Positions 1 to 6,563 of a stretch of DNA of 28,286 nucleotides are shown here, piece by piece. Within the stretch, counting starts at the first letter, position 1; every line of letters begins with the position of its first letter. The position numbers and the translations under genes were made by a program. The notes beneath the pieces were generated by a model. The model searched no databases. It saw only the letters and a program-made list of their open reading frames with translations, and was not told where the DNA came from. The DNA is taken from positions 1 through 28,286 of IMG/VR virus record IMGVR_UViG_3300031974_001377, one strand, 5' to 3'. Origin of the DNA: a virus.

Positions 1-758
1 CATCGTGACATCAATGCCTCAAGGTGATCTTTAATCTTTTTACTACGCACATTTTCAAAATCCACGTTAGTAATAAACACACAACCACCTTTAAAGTCAA
101 ATCTGTCAGGAATGCCTTCCCTACGCAAAGCCGCACTTTCTGACTTCCACGAAATAGTTCGCTTCTTGCCACTGTCCAGTACAGCCTTAAGCATGTTCAA
201 ACACACTTCATCAAACAAGATGCTATCACAGTCATCAAATACCAGGATGTCACCTTCGTTTGAATTCATGTAAAGTGTTTGATACAAACCAATTGGCGTC
301 ATAGAACCTTTGACAACTTCAGTCCTTGGTGGTTTGCCACTAAGTTTAGCCATCATGTCGTATTCGTCAAGGATCTTCTCAACACCAAACGACTTACCAA
401 CACCTGGAGGGCCTGACACAATCAAACCACGGACTACACCGTTAGCAACTGCATCAGTCATTTGATCCAGGATAGCAAACCTTTTACGGATTCTATCCAT
501 TGCCTCTTCAGGAGTTTCGTTCTTTTTAGCCTTCTTGGCTTGTTTGGATTCAGTAGTACCTAAAATTTCTACATCGTCAGCACTATCAACCTGAACCCTA
601 ATGCTGTTACGATCTTCCAATCCCACAGCATCTGGCGTTACAGTTACATAAAGACCTTTACGACCTTCTTGTACAGGCTTGAGCAGAGTAGTTACTACAT
701 CTACTACAGGCTTGTTATTGTAAACACCGTTTAAAATTTTTACTTGCGTATTTTGCAT
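1..758 (-). CDS. AAA-type ATPase, C-terminus cut by window edge
   Basis: The frame reads from ATG at 758 down to the window edge, about 252 codons, with no stop, so the C-terminus lies outside. It contains a Walker A motif GPPGVGKS at about residues 116-123 and a Walker B-like stretch ILVFDDCD about 55 residues later. Further on, GGCVFITN resembles the sensor-1 strand of AAA+ proteins. The first 90 residues are a separate, basic and polar N-terminal part. A strong Shine-Dalgarno (GGGAGG) lies 7 nt before the ATG, and a sigma70-type promoter sits just upstream. Proteins of this kind occur in T4-like marine phages as unassigned AAA or MoxR-like ATPases. It is not a clamp loader or gp41 helicase by the motifs I can see. 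The ATPase call is firm; the substrate is unknown. Confidence 0.8.
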   Translation of the reverse strand, partial: MQNTQVKILNGVYNNKPVVDVVTTLLKPVQEGRKGLYVTVTPDAVGLEDRNSIRVQVDSADDVEILGTTESKQAKKAKKNETPEEAMDRIRKRFAILDQMTDAVANGVVRGLIVSGPPGVGKSFGVEKILDEYDMMAKLSGKPPRTEVVKGSMTPIGLYQTLYMNSNEGDILVFDDCDSILFDEVCLNMLKAVLDSGKKRTISWKSESAALRREGIPDRFDFKGGCVFITNVDFENVRSKKIKDHLEALMSR

Positions 759-797
759 AGTTTGCCTCCCACAGCAATTAATTAACGTTACATGTAT

Positions 798-825
798 ATA
801 ATAGCAAATTCTAACGATCTGTCAA
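798..825 (-). promoter_or_regulatory. Sigma70-type early promoter of the AAA ATPase
   Basis: Read on the minus strand, TTGACA (825-820) and TATTAT (803-798) are separated by exactly 16 bp and preceded by AAGG. The ATPase ATG is 40 nt beyond the -10 box. The same arrangement recurs at 2989-3016, 6092-6119 and 21360-21387. Confidence 0.75.
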
Positions 826-857
826 CCTTTTTGAGTGTGTCTAAGTGCTTGATTTAC

Positions 858-1394
858 TTAGAATTTTAGATTTTCTGCTATTTTTTGAGCAATATATAGT
901 GCTGTTTTAGGTCCTGGATGCTCTTGATCTAGGGCAAGATCAATGGTTGGAATCTCAGATATCCCAAAGTTTTTTGCTGTATCTGCGAATAAGGAGCATT
1001 CGTAATACTCAGTGTTTTGCCATAATGCTTTGGATACTGTTCTTAGATATGTGGCATGTTGGGCTGGATTGTCCCGAAGTGTCCATACTTCGTACATTTT
1101 AGTATATAATCTTTCAGCCTGATCGTTTACATTTAACCAAGGGCCTAAATTAAGTGGTGCCTTGTTTGTTTTAATCCACTGAGTTATTCTGTACATAGAT
1201 GTCCAGATATTAACCACTGCTTTGGGCATATAATGTTCTGCGAGTGTTGCCTGATTATATATGCTACTTTGAATTGACCCTGCTTTCATTCCCATGTTAA
1301 TTACAGGGTATCCTATAATCTGTTCTAGTTGAGCTCCAATAGTATCTGAATACAATAGGCCTGTGCCTAATGTATTAGAGCAACCAAACAACAC
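858..1394 (-). CDS. SGNH-hydrolase-like protein, start unclear (extends to about 1508)
   Basis: From GTG at 1394 the product is 178 aa. It opens inside SGNH block I (LFGCSNTLG, nucleophile Ser in GCSN) and ends with a block V-like LDQEHPG (Asp-x-x-His). Starting at this GTG would cut away the first beta strand. The frame stays open upstream to the TGA at 1520-1518 and encodes plausible protein there, including PELPDDTLNSQYYRTNK and NIDWGNSIV leading straight into block I. That upstream part has no ATG, GTG or TTG in frame. The best non-canonical candidate is ATT at 1508, seven nt after GAGG; a CTG at 1505 overlaps the isocitrate lyase stop. The gene either uses a rare start or lost its own when the lyase arrived. 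SGNH proteins are esterases or acyltransferases; the substrate is unknown. This is one of five such genes here. Confidence 0.65.
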   Translation of the reverse strand: MLFGCSNTLGTGLLYSDTIGAQLEQIIGYPVINMGMKAGSIQSSIYNQATLAEHYMPKAVVNIWTSMYRITQWIKTNKAPLNLGPWLNVNDQAERLYTKMYEVWTLRDNPAQHATYLRTVSKALWQNTEYYECSLFADTAKNFGISEIPTIDLALDQEHPGPKTALYIAQKIAENLKF

Positions 1395-1501
1395 AATAGA
1401 GTTCCCCCAATCGATATTATCGAACTCTATCTTGTTTGTCCTGTAATACTGACTATTAAGAGTATCGTCAGGTAATTCAGGTTTGCGTACTTTTACAAAA
1501 T

Positions 1502-2710
1502 TCAGAATTGGTCCGCCTCAGTGCTGGTCGCTAATGCAGTAGTACTGCCTGCACCAACTGCTTCACTGATTAAATCAAAGTAGCCAACGCCAACTTCACG
1601 TTGATGTTTAACTGTAGTAAATCCATCTGCTTGAGCTTTAAACTCTCGCTCTTGCAAATCGCTAAATGCTAACATGCCAGTTTCTTTATACTGTTTTGCA
1701 AAATCAAATACAGCATAGTTTGTAGCATGGAATCCTGCAAGTGTGATAAACTGAAACTTGAATCCTAATTTGCTTAACTCCCACTGAAAATCTTTGAGCT
1801 CTTCGGTGCTAGGAATACTTTTACGCCAGTTAAAACTTGGTGAGCAGTTGTATGCTAACATCTGATCTGGAAAGGCTCCTCTCACAGCATCAGCAAAGTA
1901 CTTGGCTTCTTTTAAACTTGGTGTACTTGTTTCGCACCAAATTAAATCTGCATACTCGGCATAAGCCTGTCCACGTTCTGCACCGTACTCCATACCACCA
2001 TTGATTTCATAAAAACCTTCTGGCGTTCTGTTGCCTGTACAAAACTTCTTGTCTAAATCATCTACATTGTTACTTAACAATTTAGCACTCTCTGCATCAG
2101 TACGAGCAATAATAACTGTGTCTGTTTCAGCAACATCACTTGCTAACCTGGCCGCATTTAAGTTTCTGATCGCTTGGCTTGTAGGGATAAGAACTTTGCC
2201 GCCTAAGTGTCCGCATTTCTTTTCACTTGCAAGTTGATCTTCGAAGTGTACAGCCGCCGCACCTGCTTCAATTAAGTTTCTGGCGAGCTCGTATGAGTTG
2301 AGTGCTCCGCCGAACCCTGCTTCTGCATCAGCAATAATTGGTGCAAAGTTAAAGCCTTCTCCGCCCTCTGACACAGAGATTTGATCTTGTCTGCGAAACG
2401 CATTGTTAATGCTACGCACCACATTAGGAACGGAATCAACCGCATATAAACTTTGATCAGGGTAAGTCTCATTTTGTGAATTAGCAGAAGCCGCGACTTG
2501 CCATCCTGATAGATATATAGCGTCAAGTCCCGCTTTAACGTGTTGTACAGCCTGTTGCCCATTGTATGCTCCAAATGTATTAACATATGGCTTTGTAGCA
2601 AAAAGTTGTCTTAATTTTTTTGCACCATTTTTTGCCAGTGTGTGTTCTATTTTTACTGAGCCTTGTAATTGACGTACTTGCTCAGGGGTGTAGTTCCGTT
2701 TGCTACCCAT
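1502..2710 (-). CDS. aceA: Isocitrate lyase (glyoxylate shunt), phage-encoded
   Basis: The 402-residue product cleaves isocitrate to glyoxylate and succinate, which bypasses the two decarboxylating steps of the TCA cycle. It carries the diagnostic KKCGH signature at about residues 164-168 (catalytic Cys166), DAEAGFGG at 128-135, the downstream WCETSTP and NCSPSFNW substrate-site motifs, and a family-typical C-terminal STEADQF. I chose ATG at 2710 because AAGGAA precedes it and homology begins there; an earlier in-frame ATG at 2761 would add 17 unrelated residues and run through a leader hairpin. The bacterial enzyme is about 430 aa, so the N-terminus is slightly shortened while all catalytic motifs are intact. 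It lies between a phage tRNA and an SGNH gene in a replication region, so it is an auxiliary metabolic gene of the phage. Malate synthase is not in this window. Confidence 0.95.
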   Translation of the reverse strand: MGSKRNYTPEQVRQLQGSVKIEHTLAKNGAKKLRQLFATKPYVNTFGAYNGQQAVQHVKAGLDAIYLSGWQVAASANSQNETYPDQSLYAVDSVPNVVRSINNAFRRQDQISVSEGGEGFNFAPIIADAEAGFGGALNSYELARNLIEAGAAAVHFEDQLASEKKCGHLGGKVLIPTSQAIRNLNAARLASDVAETDTVIIARTDAESAKLLSNNVDDLDKKFCTGNRTPEGFYEINGGMEYGAERGQAYAEYADLIWCETSTPSLKEAKYFADAVRGAFPDQMLAYNCSPSFNWRKSIPSTEELKDFQWELSKLGFKFQFITLAGFHATNYAVFDFAKQYKETGMLAFSDLQEREFKAQADGFTTVKHQREVGVGYFDLISEAVGAGSTTALATSTEADQF

Positions 2711-2793
2711 AATATGTTCCTTATAAAATAGTTGGCGGGCTGAGTTTAAATCAACCCGCAAGTTGCAGGGTCGCCGCCTGCCCTCTACTCTGA
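2711..2793 (-). promoter_or_regulatory. Structured 5' leader of isocitrate lyase mRNA
   Basis: This 83-nt stretch is much more GC-rich than its surroundings. On the minus strand, GCGGGUUGA (2759-2751) pairs with UCAGCCCGC (2743-2735) as a 9-bp stem with a 7-nt loop. One pair is a U-G wobble that would be a mismatch on the plus strand, so the structure favours the minus transcript. A second, smaller hairpin GCAGG/CCUGC with a 7-nt loop lies upstream near 2783-2764. The Shine-Dalgarno AAGGAA follows. I do not match it to a known riboswitch class; it could be a regulatory leader or an mRNA-stabilising structure. Confidence 0.5.
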
Positions 2794-2798
2794 TGCAC

Positions 2799-2806
2799 TA
2801 TTTAAA
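2799..2806 (-). promoter_or_regulatory. Candidate late promoter for isocitrate lyase
   Basis: The minus strand reads TTTAAATAGTGC, close to the NATAAATA octamers before the structural genes. Initiation about 6 nt later would start the mRNA just before the GC-rich leader. The first two bases differ from the best sites, so this is tentative. Confidence 0.35.
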
Positions 2807-2828
2807 GTCCAAGTGCTGTTGACTTATA

Positions 2829-2903
<75 letters not shown>

Positions 2904-2988
2904 AAATAGTTTGCGGTACACATAGGGAATTTACAGGACTTTTTGCCCAACCCAGTTTACGAAATACCACTCGTGCAAACTTACCTAT

Positions 2989-3016
2989 ATAATAACATTT
3001 ATTATTGCTGTGTCAA
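2989..3016 (-). promoter_or_regulatory. Sigma70-type promoter for tRNA-Glu (and possibly aceA)
   Basis: TTGACA (3016-3011) and TATTAT (2994-2989) are separated by 16 bp and preceded by AAGG, the same layout as the AAA ATPase promoter. It starts just past the end of the Smr gene and reads into the tRNA, with isocitrate lyase further downstream. Confidence 0.75.
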
Positions 3017-3021
3017 CCTTA

Positions 3022-3285
3022 TTATACTTTTCGGATAACTACAACACCATATTGATCCATAACTACTTCGTCACATTTTATGGTGTTGATTACTTCGTAT
3101 ACAAGATCAATCATTTTTTGACTATTACCACATATGATGGTAAGGGGAATATTATCTTGATTAAGATAAATGAAATTTTCTACTAACAGCTCTACCTCAT
3201 GATGTCTAACACCATGAAGATCTAGTCTATGACTATGTCCTCCATTCCTGCTGTTCTTAGTCTGGTAATGTGTCCTATTTGCCAT
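3022..3285 (-). CDS. Smr-domain protein (small MutS-related)
   Basis: This 87-residue protein is essentially one Smr domain. LDLHG sits at residues 21-25, the hallmark N-terminal motif, followed by an amphipathic helix and the strand PLTIICGNS at 47-55, where the family usually has a TGxG loop. Smr domains nick DNA or cut RNA; in bacteria they occur at the C-terminus of MutS2 and in stand-alone proteins linked to ribosome rescue. The CGNS variant of the TGxG loop means activity cannot be assumed. The start at 3285 lies inside the 3' end of the upstream gene, a 64-nt overlap. No convincing Shine-Dalgarno precedes it and no alternative start exists before LDLHG. It is the last gene of the gp32-uvsX cluster. 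Confidence 0.7.
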   Translation of the reverse strand: MANRTHYQTKNSRNGGHSHRLDLHGVRHHEVELLVENFIYLNQDNIPLTIICGNSQKMIDLVYEVINTIKCDEVVMDQYGVVVIRKV

Positions 3286-3683
3286 TGTTTTGTATCTAAC
3301 CCTTTCATAATGCCCAAATACTGATTACGCAAAAGAGCAAACTGATTGGCTAAGTGTGTAAGGGTAATAACACTATCTTCGCCATCTACAAACTTTTCGG
3401 CATCTCTGCTACTAAGTTGTCTGTTGTAACTTTCAAGATACTTTCTAAATACTTTACTGCGTTCTTTACGCAATTCAATATTAACATGTTCAAGTATTGC
3501 TTCTATTTCTTGTAATTGATTAAACCTTTGTTCAGTGAGGCCGGGTAGGGCGGCACTGGATTTCTCCAGGCTACCCTTTATACGACATTCATACTTGGCA
3601 TTATCCAGTTCTGTTTCATAATAATTGATACAGTCTATAATGTTGCCTAAATCAGATACAACTTTGTTATACCAAGTACTCAT
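3222..3683 (-). CDS. Conserved phage protein of the uvsX cluster, function unknown
   Basis: A 153-aa, mostly helical protein, rich in charged residues, with probable coiled-coil segments around residues 15-40 and 60-105. No catalytic motif is visible. The pattern LSSRDAEKFVDGED and LLRNQYLGIMKGLD looks to me like a protein conserved next to recombination genes in T4-like marine phages; I cannot verify this without a search. It starts 3 nt after the stop of the small acidic gene at 3687. It is presumably co-transcribed with gp32 and uvsX, so a role in replication or recombination is a reasonable guess only. Confidence 0.7.
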   Translation of the reverse strand: MSTWYNKVVSDLGNIIDCINYYETELDNAKYECRIKGSLEKSSAALPGLTEQRFNQLQEIEAILEHVNIELRKERSKVFRKYLESYNRQLSSRDAEKFVDGEDSVITLTHLANQFALLRNQYLGIMKGLDTKQWQIGHITRLRTAGMEDIVID

Positions 3684-3686
3684 ATT

Positions 3687-3926
3687 TTAATAATCCCAGT
3701 CTTCTTCGTCGTCTTCTTCAAGATCGTCCCATTCATCATTTAATGACAAAATAGCAGTTTTCATAGGGCTGTCAAATTCATTTTTATATAAATCTAAATC
3801 TGACATATCTACATTATCTTGAAAACATCTAAGAATGTCTTCTGCTACTTGTACGCGATCTTTCTTGTTAAGTTGTTGTTTAACAACTTCCCAGACTTCG
3901 TTTAAAAGTGCTACCTCAGGACTCAT
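3687..3926 (-). CDS. Small acidic protein overlapping uvsX, function unknown
   Basis: The 79-residue product begins MSPEVALLNEVW and ends in an almost purely acidic tail (about 15 Asp/Glu in the last 20 residues, ending DWDY). I place the start at ATG 3926 rather than 15 nt upstream because GAGGAG lies seven nt before it. It overlaps the last 11 nt of uvsX, so translation is probably coupled. The acidic tail could mimic nucleic acid or bind a basic partner, as the gp32 tail does in T4. No family is recognised. Confidence 0.7.
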   Translation of the reverse strand: MSPEVALLNEVWEVVKQQLNKKDRVQVAEDILRCFQDNVDMSDLDLYKNEFDSPMKTAILSLNDEWDDLEEDDEEDWDY

Positions 3927-5016
3927 CAACAATCTCCTCAATTACAGGTTCTAATGAATCAGGATCAATGTCTTCTGGCAGACTTTCGTCTGCTTGACTA
4001 TCCCATTCGTCGATAATTATCTGTAACTTGTCAGAAGTCCAACCTTTTCTGAACTCTTTGATAATTTCACCTGTAAGTGGAGAAGTATATGAGAGTTTAT
4101 TTCCTTCTTTTACAAGAATGTCTTTCGCTTCAAACAAATCCAATAGACCACTATATGGATCCATTCCAGATTCATATGGGATCTTAATTTGTACACTTTC
4201 GAAAGGTTTACTGTAACGCGACTTCATAACTTTACATGCGGCACGAATACCTTGTACAGTTGATGTCTTGTTACCATCCTCGTCCTCTTTGAGTTTAAGT
4301 TTACGCATTGCAACCACAATACTTGATGCATAGATAAAGCCTTGACCACCTGAGATTTTATCGTCTGGGTCAAACATGTCTTGTGATGCATAAGTGTGGT
4401 TAGTTGCAACCAGTGCAATAGGGAAAGGAGCAATCTGGTTTACCATATTACGAACCAAAGCAGTCAATGCCTTTGGCTTACGGCCCATATCACCTTTCAT
4501 GTCACCTTTGTTAAACTGATCTACGTCAGTTGGTGTTAGCAACATACCCAAGGAATCAATCACAAACATTAACTTAGGCATTTCTTCATAAGGAAGATCA
4601 CCGTAGTTTGATTTGTAATCTTTCATGAATTCTGACATTGCTTTAGCAACATCGTCAATCATGCTTACACTGATACGCAAAAGTTTTTCTGGAGTGGTAT
4701 CCACATCAAGTGCTTGTAACCATTCCTCATCAAGAGCGTTTTCTGAGTCAAACAGCACAACTTGGCAACCCATGTCTTGTGCATGTTTAACAATGTTACC
4801 AGAACAGATAAAACTTTTACCTGAACCGGACTCACCAGCAAAAACACTAACCTTACCTAAGGGGATTCCTTTATTGAAATCCCCACTGATAAGATAGTTG
4901 AGTGTGAGGTTACCTGTGCTGACCCAATCTTGTGGGTCATGGAAACCTGCACTAATGCCAGTGATGCTTTTTGTAAGACCAGTGCGAAACTTAGTCAGAT
5001 CAAAAGGTTTCTGCAT
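3916..5016 (-). CDS. uvsX: UvsX RecA-like recombinase
   Basis: This 366-aa protein carries a Walker A motif GESGSGKS at residues 61-68, a Walker B strand FVIDS at 151-155, and the RecA-type core with a glycine-rich loop near KISGGQGF. Length and order match T4 UvsX, the ATP-dependent strand-exchange protein that forms presynaptic filaments on ssDNA coated by gp32 and drives recombination-dependent replication. The C-terminus is acidic. An AGGAG Shine-Dalgarno precedes ATG 5016, 13 nt after the gp32 stop, so the two are probably one transcript from the strong promoter near 6100. Confidence 0.93.
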   Translation of the reverse strand: MQKPFDLTKFRTGLTKSITGISAGFHDPQDWVSTGNLTLNYLISGDFNKGIPLGKVSVFAGESGSGKSFICSGNIVKHAQDMGCQVVLFDSENALDEEWLQALDVDTTPEKLLRISVSMIDDVAKAMSEFMKDYKSNYGDLPYEEMPKLMFVIDSLGMLLTPTDVDQFNKGDMKGDMGRKPKALTALVRNMVNQIAPFPIALVATNHTYASQDMFDPDDKISGGQGFIYASSIVVAMRKLKLKEDEDGNKTSTVQGIRAACKVMKSRYSKPFESVQIKIPYESGMDPYSGLLDLFEAKDILVKEGNKLSYTSPLTGEIIKEFRKGWTSDKLQIIIDEWDSQADESLPEDIDPDSLEPVIEEIVDES

Positions 5017-5029
5017 TATTATCTCCTAC

Positions 5030-6028
5030 TTAAGAATTAGCTCTGTTACGAATCATTGCTAAAATGTCGTCAGCACTCTGCTTACCTTTATCCTCTGAAC
5101 TTTCTGCAGGTGCAGGTTCAGCAACTGGTGCAGTTTCTGCTACAGGTGTAGTAGTTTCTGCTACAGGTGCAGGTTGTGCTGGAGCAGGTTGTGCTTGTGG
5201 TGTAGTTTTTTGTACACCAGGCTCAACTGCTGATCCAGGTACTTCAATGCCGTAAGGCTTGTAAAAGTTACCCCATTTTGCAGGATCGTAAAGTTCGCCA
5301 TCAACACTAGCCGCAAACATTTCTGCGATAGCCGCATAGTGCTCTTCTGTAGGTCTAGTTGGAAGGAAGTCGTTAAGATTCCACAAACCATTAGCGTCAA
5401 TAGCCGCAAGTTCAGTTTCATCTAGACTACGTTCACGTCTAGCCCACTTGGAAGTTGAGTAGTCTGCATACTGTCCTTTGCTTGACTTTGTCAAACGGAA
5501 GTCAGTACCATTTACATAATCAGTAGGAATGTTTTCCATATCTGGATCCATTAATGCTGATTTAATGATGTTAAAGATCTGAGGACCAATAACAAAACGT
5601 CTGATAGGATTGTCAGGTGTTTCTTCATTAAGTGGATTCTCTGTAACAAACCCCTGGAAGATGTAAGAACGCTTCTTCCAATATTTACGACCCATGTCTT
5701 CTAGACTTGCGTCTTTGAACCAAGGACGTACTTCAGTTAGTACAGGACAGTTGTCACCATACATTTCACCACAAGGTACTTGTACAGTAACAGGTTTGTT
5801 TTCACCACCCACAACTCCTGGGAAAGTCAAACGAATCATTTGACGCTCTACCCAAAAGAATGTATTATCTGGATTTGAGTCAGGCAAGAATCGTAAAGTA
5901 CAACTCTGTCCTTCGTCAATGTTCCAAAATGGATAAATTGCGTTATCGCTTTGAGCGGGGGATGAACTGGAACCAGGCTTTGATTCCATTTGTGCGAGCT
6001 TCGCACGGATTTCTTCTAAAGATGCCAT
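5030..6028 (-). CDS. gp32: gp32-type single-stranded DNA-binding protein
   Basis: The 332-aa product has the gp32 plan. A short basic N-terminus with LEEIRAKL can serve cooperative self-association. A core OB-type domain follows (QSCTLRFLPDSNP, then VQVPCGEMYGDNCPVL with Cys86 and Cys94). A low-complexity Ala/Pro linker at about 270-305 leads to the charged tail SSEDKGKQSADDILAMI. Only part of the T4 zinc-ribbon ligand set is evident, so zinc binding is uncertain. It coats ssDNA at forks and recombination intermediates and partners UvsX, encoded next. It has a consensus early promoter and a leader hairpin, which suggests high and possibly self-regulated expression. Confidence 0.92.
   Translation of the reverse strand: MASLEEIRAKLAQMESKPGSSSSPAQSDNAIYPFWNIDEGQSCTLRFLPDSNPDNTFFWVERQMIRLTFPGVVGGENKPVTVQVPCGEMYGDNCPVLTEVRPWFKDASLEDMGRKYWKKRSYIFQGFVTENPLNEETPDNPIRRFVIGPQIFNIIKSALMDPDMENIPTDYVNGTDFRLTKSSKGQYADYSTSKWARRERSLDETELAAIDANGLWNLNDFLPTRPTEEHYAAIAEMFAASVDGELYDPAKWGNFYKPYGIEVPGSAVEPGVQKTTPQAQPAPAQPAPVAETTTPVAETAPVAEPAPAESSEDKGKQSADDILAMIRNRANS
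5100..5210 (-). repeat. Degenerate in-frame repeat encoding Ala/Pro linker of gp32
   Basis: About 100 bp of imperfect tandem units encode PAPVAET-like repeats (three PVAE copies plus QPAP units) between the gp32 core and its acidic tail. Units differ at third positions, so this is a flexible linker rather than a recent slippage tract. Confidence 0.7.
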
Positions 6029-6064
6029 AATGTTTTCTCCTTATATGCCATGTTTGCCATAGTC

Positions 6065-6083
6065 GTAGTACGAAATGTACTAC
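6065..6083 (-). promoter_or_regulatory. Hairpin in gp32 mRNA leader, possible translational operator
   Basis: A perfect 7-bp stem GTAGTAC/GTACTAC encloses the loop ATTTC on the minus strand. It lies just after the predicted transcription start and about 37 nt before the gp32 ATG. The loop UUUC could pair with GAAA directly after the AAGGA Shine-Dalgarno, which would form a pseudoknot. T4 gp32 represses its own mRNA by binding a leader pseudoknot; the parallel is inference. Confidence 0.4.
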
Positions 6084-6091
6084 TGTTGTTA

Positions 6092-6119
6092 ATTATAATG
6101 CCTAGATAGAAAATGTCAA
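6092..6119 (-). promoter_or_regulatory. Consensus sigma70-type promoter of gp32 and uvsX
   Basis: TTGACA (6119-6114) and TATAAT (6097-6092) are both perfect and lie 16 bp apart, preceded by AAAAAGG. The gp32 start at 6028 follows a leader of about 55-60 nt with AAGGAG. Confidence 0.85.
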
Positions 6120-6194
6120 CCTTTTTTGGAAAACTTTTTCTAACAGTATTATTTAGCAGAAAACGCCTGTTTCCAGTATTTTTCTGGTCTATAT

Positions 6195-6202
6195 AATAAA
6201 TA
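6195..6202 (+). promoter_or_regulatory. Candidate late promoter for the plus-strand micro-ORFs
   Basis: AATAAATA followed by AGC on the plus strand resembles the late octamers of this window. It is followed by an AT-rich stretch and a 17-bp palindrome, then the ORF at 6257. The sequence is so AT-rich here that a chance match is possible. Confidence 0.35.
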
Positions 6203-6221
6203 AGCATAAATTATAATTGAA

Positions 6222-6238
6222 TATAACTTTAAGTTATA
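6222..6238. repeat. 17-bp perfect palindrome between divergent transcripts
   Basis: TATAACTT, a central T, then AAGTTATA. It lies between the gp32 promoter (reading left) and the plus-strand small ORFs (reading right). It could be an operator, or an AT-rich coincidence. Confidence 0.4.
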
Positions 6239-6256
6239 ATATGGAAACACAAAAAC

Positions 6257-6358
6257 ATGGACAAAATTAATTTTGAAAAGCTCAGAGATAAACTAGAAGT
6301 ATTAACCCTCTGTGCTATTTTCATATGGACTGTGGTAGCAATTACGCCCACAGTTTAA
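6257..6358 (+). CDS. Predicted 33-aa membrane micropeptide
   Basis: A short plus-strand frame starting ATG GAC AAA encodes a charged N-terminal segment of about 14 residues followed by one hydrophobic helix (LTLCAIFIWTVVAITP). It has no clear Shine-Dalgarno. Its support is the membrane-like composition, its place beside a second short membrane-type frame on the same strand, and the shared downstream hairpin. Function unknown; it may not be expressed. Confidence 0.35.
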   Translation: MDKINFEKLRDKLEVLTLCAIFIWTVVAITPTV

Positions 6359-6370
6359 TCTAGGGAAAAA

Positions 6371-6508
6371 ATGGAATTTTTAATATTTTTATTTCTGGGC
6401 ATGAGTATCAGTTACTTATATCTTAAACACGCACCTATGCATGATTTAAAAACTGCTATATACTATGCAGAGCATGTAGCAAACCAGAAGCATAAAGACA
6501 ACTCATAA
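6371..6508 (+). CDS. Predicted 45-aa membrane-anchored micropeptide
   Basis: The frame begins MEFLIFLFLGMSISYLYL, a single N-terminal hydrophobic helix, followed by a polar tail rich in His, Lys and Glu. AGGGA lies 5 nt before the ATG, a reasonable Shine-Dalgarno. It starts 13 nt after the preceding micro-ORF and is followed 6 nt later by a terminator hairpin, so the two form a small plus-strand transcription unit inside a minus-strand region. Small early phage membrane peptides often modify host envelope or enzyme activity; no specific role can be assigned. Confidence 0.45.
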   Translation: MEFLIFLFLGMSISYLYLKHAPMHDLKTAIYYAEHVANQKHKDNS

Positions 6509-6513
6509 AAAAA

Positions 6514-6530
6514 GCCCACAATCTGTGGGC
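6514..6530. terminator. Bidirectional terminator hairpin
   Basis: A 7-bp stem GCCCACA/TGTGGGC with a 3-nt loop is flanked by an A-run on the left (6507-6513) and CTTT on the right. It separates the converging plus-strand micro-ORFs and the minus-strand gene ending at 6564; the A-run supplies a U-tract to the minus transcript. Confidence 0.75.
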
Positions 6531-6563
6531 CTTTAGATCTACTCTGAAGAACGTTTCACAACG

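Noticed and set aside
841-861. CTAAGT/ACTTAG inverted repeat at the end of the SGNH gene as a terminator
   Set aside because: The 6-bp stem has a 9-nt loop and no following U-tract; too weak to call.
1502-2710. Isocitrate lyase as host contamination or assembly chimera
   Set aside because: It is embedded in tight phage gene order, follows a tRNA with the same promoter type as other early genes, and shares the GCWGC avoidance and Ala-Ala codon habit of the surrounding phage genes.
5100-5210. Short tandem repeats as a CRISPR-like or regulatory array
   Set aside because: They are in frame, degenerate, without spacers, and encode the Ala/Pro linker of gp32.
6016-6207. Minus-strand 63-codon frame across the gp32 promoter
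   Set aside because: It would run through the consensus -35/-10 and overlap the gp32 start. Only its last 14 codons could be an upstream ORF in the gp32 leader.
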